DNA of 64,000 nt from Rhypophila decipiens. Taxonomy: Eukaryota; Ascomycota; Sordariomycetes; Sordariales; Naviculisporaceae. Location of the stretch: NCBI GenBank assembly GCA_033297075.1, contig MU858185.1, forward strand, positions 1 through 64,000, written 5' to 3'. A program made the translations under genes and the position numbers. Below are positions 57,922 to 64,000 of the stretch, in pieces. The number at the start of each line of letters is the position of its first letter. Within the stretch, counting starts at the first letter, position 1. The notes below the pieces were generated by a model. It ran no database searches and was not told the origin of the DNA. It was given only the letters and a program-made list of their open reading frames with translations.

Positions 57922-59115
57922 TTGAGCTTGCACGGGCTCCAGAGTAGACCGGATGGGAGGTGAAGATGCGGTGCTGGTTTGTTGGTCCCTAGCTGAGATA
58001 CATAGGAAGAAAGGCGACCAGAAAGGCGGGAGCAAAGGAGCTTCCTCTAAGAGAAACAGAGAGTCTAAACAAGGAGGGTATTGTGAGTCTGAGACTCTCA
58101 GTCTTTGAACTGCCCGTGACGCTGCAGACATGTAGTTATGCATGGGTCAACACAGGCCATGCCCATCGTTGGCCTCTCCCATGACCCCTCCAACAGACCC
58201 TCTGTCCCCCAGCACACTCCAATCCAATCTCACCTGGTCATTACCTCTCCAGTACCGTCACCATACCCTTCCATACCCGTATACGCAGAACAAAAAATGC
58301 ACCACCCCGCGCCAAGGTACATGTACCGCTGGTTCAATCAAACCAGCACAACAATCAAAAGAAATCGATGGATGGCCGTGTGGTGTGAATCTGAACACGC
58401 TCGCCCAGTTGGCACGTACCGGCAGGACACTGGTTGAGATCATGCGTTCGACCCCAGACCTAGCCTCTGCCACCAGCAGAGAGTCCTTTGGCTCTGGACA
58501 AGTCGGCGTATGATTGACGAGATCAGGCCATAGTGGATAGAGAGATGCAAGGGGGCCTGCCCTTGTCACGAAAATCCTATATTCGACGTATTGAGATTGG
58601 ATGCTAGCAAATCTTTTCTTTTTCCTCTCTTTTATTCTCTTCTTTCTTTTTCAAATTTCTCGGTCTAAAGAGATACTGTGCAGCATGCTTTCTTTAATCA
58701 AACGTCTCTCATAGAAATTACTGTGGGTGAAACATGGCCGGCAAAACATGGCGAATACATCGCTCGATTCATTCGCATGCCCCTACCCTTGTGGAGGAGA
58801 GGCCCAAGTGTATAACTTCGTACGCCTGCTGCGACAACATTATATCCGTTAACGCGAGCCAGCTGATGCAGCAACTAATATAGATACAAGCAAAATTATG
58901 GACAGTAAACCATGCATGCTCCAAACACTTTTGATGCCCCTGGTATAGTAATGACACGCCTGCTCCACTCCCAATAAATGCATTTTCAAGCTCCCATTGA
59001 CGCCCTTGTAAAACCCGTTTGACCTCCTGTCAAAGTTCCGGTTGATCCCCTTGCAAAATACAGTCGACGCCCTCCCAAGCCCAAAATGAGGCCCTTGCAC
59101 CTTCCAGACAACCCC
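57922..59115. other. Spacer between convergent genes, nothing recognised
   Basis: About 1.2 kb between the 3' ends of the GMC gene and the minus-strand transcription factor. A T/C-rich tract lies at about 58613-58650. No gene is supported. Confidence 0.5.
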
Positions 59116-61617
59116 CTAGACCTGGTTGAGAAAGCCCCCATTCTGAAAAAAGCGCACCTGGTGATCGTGCAGGTCGGCCCACGCGCGCAGCTCCTCCTCC
59201 TCCTGGGTGTTCATCGTACTGTCCGTGACAGTAATCTCGCCAGTCCCAGACTTCTCCAACCGCAGCATGATGTCGAGGAACCGGTTGAGGGTTTCCTCGG
59301 CCTTGACGGCGAGGGGCCCCTTCCTCTCCGGGGACGAGTTGACCAGGGTGGACGCGACCTGGCGGATCTTGTTGACGAGCGAATGCCCATTGGGTTCCAT
59401 GTTTCGCTGCGAGATGGAGGCCAGGACGGTGAGGAGGTTCTGGACGATGAGCTCCCGCTCCGCCAGCATGGTGGCGTCGACGGGGTCCGCCTGCTCGCCC
59501 ACGGCCGAGAGGGCAGCAACGGCCGCGTTCTTGATCGGGTCGCTGAGCCCGTTGCCGTCGACGTCGCTGGCCTGGCCCAGCGCCACCGCCTGCCGGTGGT
59601 TGTCCCGCAGATTGAGGTAGCGCTCGACGTAGTAGGACCGGGTCGCGAGCTGGGACGTGTAGATGTTTGCCTTTTGGATCTCGTACTGCAGGCGGCGCTG
59701 CTCCATGTCGTTCTTGAAGGCGTTGGAGGGCTGATGATGCGCATACGCAGCGGTATAGTACTGGAATCCATCGTCCATGAAGCCATCTGTCTTGGCCACG
59801 CCCGAACCCAAGTCGCCAAGGTCAAATGTTGGCTCACTAGCATTAGGGAACGAGGTCAAGTTGAGCGTGAGTTCTTGCGGCAAGCCATGCATGATGTCCT
59901 TGGCAGCCTGCAGACATCCGCTCAACATGGCCCTTTGGTCATGAAACGGCAGAGTCGTGATACCGTAGGAGAGTTCGATACTGACGACGGGATTCATCGT
60001 CATGTAGATCTTGATGGCTTGGTTGAAGCCGGTAAGCTTCGAGACGACGCCCTGAGGCTGTCCGAGAATCTGCTGCGGCAGGATGAACTGGTCATCCACC
60101 TCGACGGGGAATTCAGGGTATGGCTCCGACGGGGTAGGTGGAGGTAGCACCATCTCGGCCTGGGGAGAGCCGAGCTGAAGCATGGAACTAATCAAGCAAC
60201 TGTCAGTAGGCGTGGAAGGAAATCGGAAAAGGACATGACAAACCGGATGCCCAGAAACATGGTCCAAAAGATGCGTTTACCGAGCTGATCCTGGACGAGA
60301 TCAAAGGAAGGACCTCGATAGGTGACAGTGTGCATGTTGCCGAGGTCACGGGGCTTGTGGTAACCCATCTCGCGGATGAAGGCCATCGTCTCGGCCATGT
60401 AGCGCTTGCAAATCTTCCACTGCATTGTGTACGCAGCTGCCAGTCCTAGGAAGTAGCTGGTGGCCGCGTCGTAGACAGTCACCTCTTCCTTGGTGTAGAA
60501 CTGAGAGCCGCGAGCTTCCAAGGCGACGGCTCGGCACTTCTCCACAAGATCAATAGCCCTGGGATACAACATGCCGTGGCCCTGCGTCTTGAGGTGAACT
60601 CGTGCTGTTCGGGGGAAAGAGGCAACCAAACTTCCGATCATGCTGGCGAGTAGAGCCAAGAACTCGCGATTTGTGCGATCTTCACGGTTAAGGAACGAGC
60701 GTCGGAAGCTGGGCTCGTGCGGAAATGGGGTGAGAGGATGGATATAGGTGAAGAAGTCGTCGACCAACAGTTCGAGGATGGAGATTGGCGCAATGGCCTC
60801 GGCGTCCAGCACTGTGTGATGTCCCTGGATGGCGGCATGACCGGGAGTGCCAGCAATCGAGATCAAGGTCTCGGCAGCATGGTGCGGTCCCGGGCTGATG
60901 TTGGGCTGGAGGCGCTGTCTCTTTGCGGCTTTGGCGGCCTCGGCATGCTTATTGGGAGGACCGCGGCGTTTCGTCTCGCGATTGAAGGTGCACTCGACAT
61001 TGAGGTCGCGACAAGGACGACATGGGTGCTTTTCGTCGCACTGTTGTTGGGAGAGAAGTTAGCAAGAGACAAGACAAAGGGCACAAAAGGCGAGCAGCAG
61101 CATCGGACTACAAGCTGACCTTGACTTTGCGCTGGCTGCACATATCGCAAGCCCTGCGCAGGCGAGTGGCCTTGGTGGCGGGCTGCGAGATGGGAACAGC
61201 GCCATTGGGAACGCCATTGAGACTGATGTCGTAGAGAGCATCTTGTTGGGCGGTAAACTGCTGGTGCACCGGATTGGGAGCTGCAACGGCGGCCTGGAGA
61301 GCTGCTAGCCCATGATGCGCTGCAGTCACGGCATCGACATGCGTCGGCGTCTCGGGAAGATCATGGGCGTCGAGGCCGGGGTCGAATAGCTGCGACTGCT
61401 GCTGTTGTTGGTGTGCATCATGATGTTCTTGGTGATGCTGGAAATGGTGTTCTAGCTGCTGATGCTGATGCGTCTGCTCCGTGTTTGCTTGCTGCTCATT
61501 GTTGTTGTTCGGGACATGAGCAGTGGGAGAGGCAGGTTTAATGGCAGTGTTGTTATTGTTGTTTGTATTCCCCTGGCCAGGAGATGGCTGAGGAGGGGGT
61601 GGGTAGGGCGATGACAT
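59116..61617 (-). CDS. Zn2Cys6 transcription factor with Gln/His/Asn-rich N-terminus
   Basis: Exons 61617-61120, 61040-60244 and 60187-59116 give 788 residues. The start is the ATG at 61617 (MSSPYPPPP). Residues 15-100 are rich in Gln, His and Asn. Cys157, Cys160, Cys167, Cys173, Cys176 and Cys183 form the zinc cluster, with an intron directly before Cys167 (GTCAGC donor). A basic RRGPPNKHAEAAKAAKR linker follows. Residues 230-500 look like the fungal-specific transcription factor middle homology region (FFTYIHPLTPFPHEPSF; LGKRIFWTMF). The RRGPPN linker and HPLTPFPHEPSF block recall broadly conserved C6 regulators of carbon metabolism rather than small pathway regulators, so it may be a resident gene bordering the cluster region. 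Target genes are unknown. Confidence 0.88.
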
Positions 61618-64000
61618 GGCTTCGACCAAGACAGTGGACTTTTCGCTTCAACTTCGGAAGTCCAAATCGCGTCGGGTCGGCGCGCAGGTCGCGGGTGGCG
61701 GCCAACCGTCAAGGGACGGGTATGTGCCTCCAGGGGAGTGGGAATATCCCTGTCGGGCTAGTATATAAGGGGCGCCCGGACTGGCTTGCGCCTGTATGAT
61801 TTGTCCGACCGATTTGCTGCCTTTCAGTTGGCTTTCACGGCTTCACTCCGGATGATTCGGTTGAATCGCGGTTATCTTTATTCTTCAGAGAAAGTCACGA
61901 AAGACAAAGTAACGAAGAATCTGGCTTGATGCGCGAGGGTGGGGTGTGTGCTTCGAGCCACCGTTTCTCTTGGTGGAAGCTTGTCCGGGTGGTGGGAGAC
62001 TTGGTGTGTGAACAAGGATGAGCTAGTTCTGAAAGAGGAATGGTGGCTTGTGCGGATAGAAGTCGGCTTGATTTCTGGTGTTGAAGAAGGAGCAATTTTC
62101 GGGTAGTGTTATGGAGACTTCCGGGGTCTGGGCCCATGAAGCCAGCGGCCCGGCCCCCCGCTCCCTTGCTCAAGGGAGATGCAGGCCCTTCTAGTCTTCT
62201 TTCGGTTAGCGTAACTCTTGACGTGGTCAGAACCATCCAATCATATCGCTTCCTTCCGGTGTCAATGAGCTGTGATACCAAGGGGGAAGTACCTGTGTAC
62301 CGAGTCTCTCTGTTCTGGAAATCCTCTTGCGACCCAGCCTGTGATTAGCTTGAATTTAATCTTGCCCAAAGAGCATGAGCTGATGTACGGGGATGCCCGG
62401 CGGTTACGCAGACATGCCTCTGGAACTCCTCTGCGCCTCTTCGCCGTCCGGCCGGTCTCTCTTCGATCACGAACTTGCTTGTGAGTTCTGCTGGGCTTCT
62501 CCGAAAATTGCTGATGTTGTATCACTGCCATTTGGTATGACAGTACTTTACCAGTGGACGTCGCCGCGGCCAAACTGTTCCTTGAAAAACCACCCCTTCC
62601 GTCTTCCCCGTATGTTATTGTACCTACCCCTTGAGACAGGAAGATCTTCTGACATCGACGATAGATCAGGATACCTGAATATGCGCCTCCGACAACTATG
62701 AATGACCTTATGGCGCCGGCCGCTCTACGATCGGCCCATCAACTTACCGCCTCGTCGCCAAATCTTTGAGCGAAGACCACAGGAGTCGTTCACGAGAAAA
62801 TGCCCGTGTGGGAAGCCGAGGCTAAACCTATGGCTGTTGGCGATTACAAGGCCCATCCACACACAAAGGTTCCGCGATTTCATACTACAATCCCCTGAAA
62901 TCTCTTCGAGAGGGGACTCTTGGCGAAGCCGGCAGCGCGGGTGGAAACCACTGTATCAAAATCTTAGGAATCACAACACGCTCATAAAAGCATGTGGACC
63001 AATTTTTGTGGGAGCTAGAGTTGTCCGATATGCAGTATAGGTCTCGATAAAACTTGGGTGACTATATCCGAGACCTGTCTAGGTAGCTACTGGGAAAAAA
63101 GGCTTAGAGTGATGTACAGCCCGGAACTGTCACGGCACCGGTTTTGGCAGCCAAACCGGGGTTATCGCTAATATTGATCAAAATTGGCTCCTCGTCGTCG
63201 AGCAAGGCGCTCCAAACTCCCTCAGGCATGTCCGAGCAAAGAGCCTAGAGACAGGTGGAAAAGAGCAGCGAAAGCAAAAGCAAAAGCTGCCTTGATAAGA
63301 CGTATGTTGAGCGGTAGACATCCCACCCAGCCTGACTCCTGGCCCCCAAAATAACAGTGCGGGCGCCTAAGCAGTCACTGTTATCTTATGACACATTCTA
63401 CTAGGATCCTACATGAGAAAAATACGTGTTTAACAATAGATGTATCCCTGATGTGCAGCCTTGCAAGGTGTTGCGACTTTGACTTTGTAAGTCTGGTCAG
63501 AGTTTGGAAGTGACTGGGCTCAACGGAGGGTGAACCATGCTCCGCGTAGCAACACGCGCCCCTGCCTGACGGTTGTGAGCCCGGGGGCTTTCGGACGGCA
63601 GAGGAAGCCCGGTGTCGGGTCGGGTGTTGAGAAAGGCAAGACCCCACTTGTCCCAAGCCCTAGCCAACTTCTGTGTCTCGGTCAAATTTCTGGCACAGCC
63701 TGACCCTGATTTGAAAATTCTCTCCGTCTCGCACCATTAGCAAATATCAAAATAACACCAAGCCGCGAGAATATCCTGGCGCTACATTCTACAACAGTGA
63801 GGCAAATCAAACCTGGAGCCAGCACCATTGGTTTTGAATCACCCAGCTTAGTCGAGGACCTCCGTGGCTTCGCCCTCGCAACACGAATCTGCGAGTGAGG
63901 TACGTGCTCCCCTTTGATGCTTCTTTCTGTGCCGACAAGGTGTCTCACCACTGAAATAGAACGAAACACCACCCGACATCATCGAACCGGTCCGGGCACA
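61618..64000. other. Right end of the window, no supported gene
   Basis: The first part is the promoter of the minus-strand transcription factor. Beyond that, short frames on both strands lack domains and splice logic. A minus-strand frame at 63682-63972 could belong to a gene that continues outside the window, but nothing identifies it. Confidence 0.45.

Noticed and set aside
1..64000. CRISPR arrays, operons and ribosome binding sites
   Set aside because: The sequence is from a fungal nuclear genome. No spaced direct repeats of CRISPR type were seen.

Overview
The window looks like chromosomal DNA of a filamentous ascomycete (Pezizomycotina, probably a Sordariomycete; Xylariales would fit the inferred chemistry). 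The reasons are many short introns (about 50-100 nt, GT-AG) in intact reading frames, an iterative fungal-type polyketide synthase, Zn2Cys6 regulators, a HET-domain protein, several fungal P450s, and TTAGGG-type telomere-like motifs. Gene models were spliced by hand. Every multi-exon model was accepted only if the exon phases add up to one open frame.

Layout. 0.6-5.0 kb (-): a seven-exon conserved hypothetical protein. 6.0-8.9 kb (+): an APC-type amino acid permease with a long repeat-bearing tail. 8.9-13.2 kb: gene-poor DNA with inverted repeats, purine-rich tracts and one doubtful small gene. 13.2-15.6 kb (-): a tandem pair of paralogous small secreted proteins. 17.6-42.3 kb: the main biosynthetic cluster. 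42.6 kb: a tRNA-Arg gene. 43.0-45.6 kb (-): a HET-domain protein. 46.7-48.7 kb: decayed sequence (F-box-like remnant, tRNA-like element). 49.0-61.6 kb: a looser group of oxidative genes (P450, FAD monooxygenase, GMC oxidoreductase) and a second Zn2Cys6 factor. 61.7-64.0 kb: no supported gene.

Main cluster. A highly reducing PKS (KS-AT-DH-MT-ER-KR-ACP, no release domain) is divergent to a P450. Then follow an SDR, an aristolochene-synthase-type sesquiterpene cyclase, an AflR-like Zn2Cys6 regulator, a CYP51 (sterol 14-alpha-demethylase), an HxxxD acyltransferase and a second P450 that is a paralogue of the first. The simplest reading is an eremophilane-type sesquiterpene, oxidised by the two P450s and the SDR, then esterified with a methyl-branched reduced polyketide acyl chain taken from the PKS by the acyltransferase. 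This is the structural type of eremoxylarin, integric acid and xylarenal. CYP51 has no obvious place in that pathway. An intronless CYP51 between the regulator and the acyltransferase is best explained as a candidate self-resistance copy of the sterol-biosynthesis target. This is the most interesting hypothesis in the window. It is inference from sequence and context.
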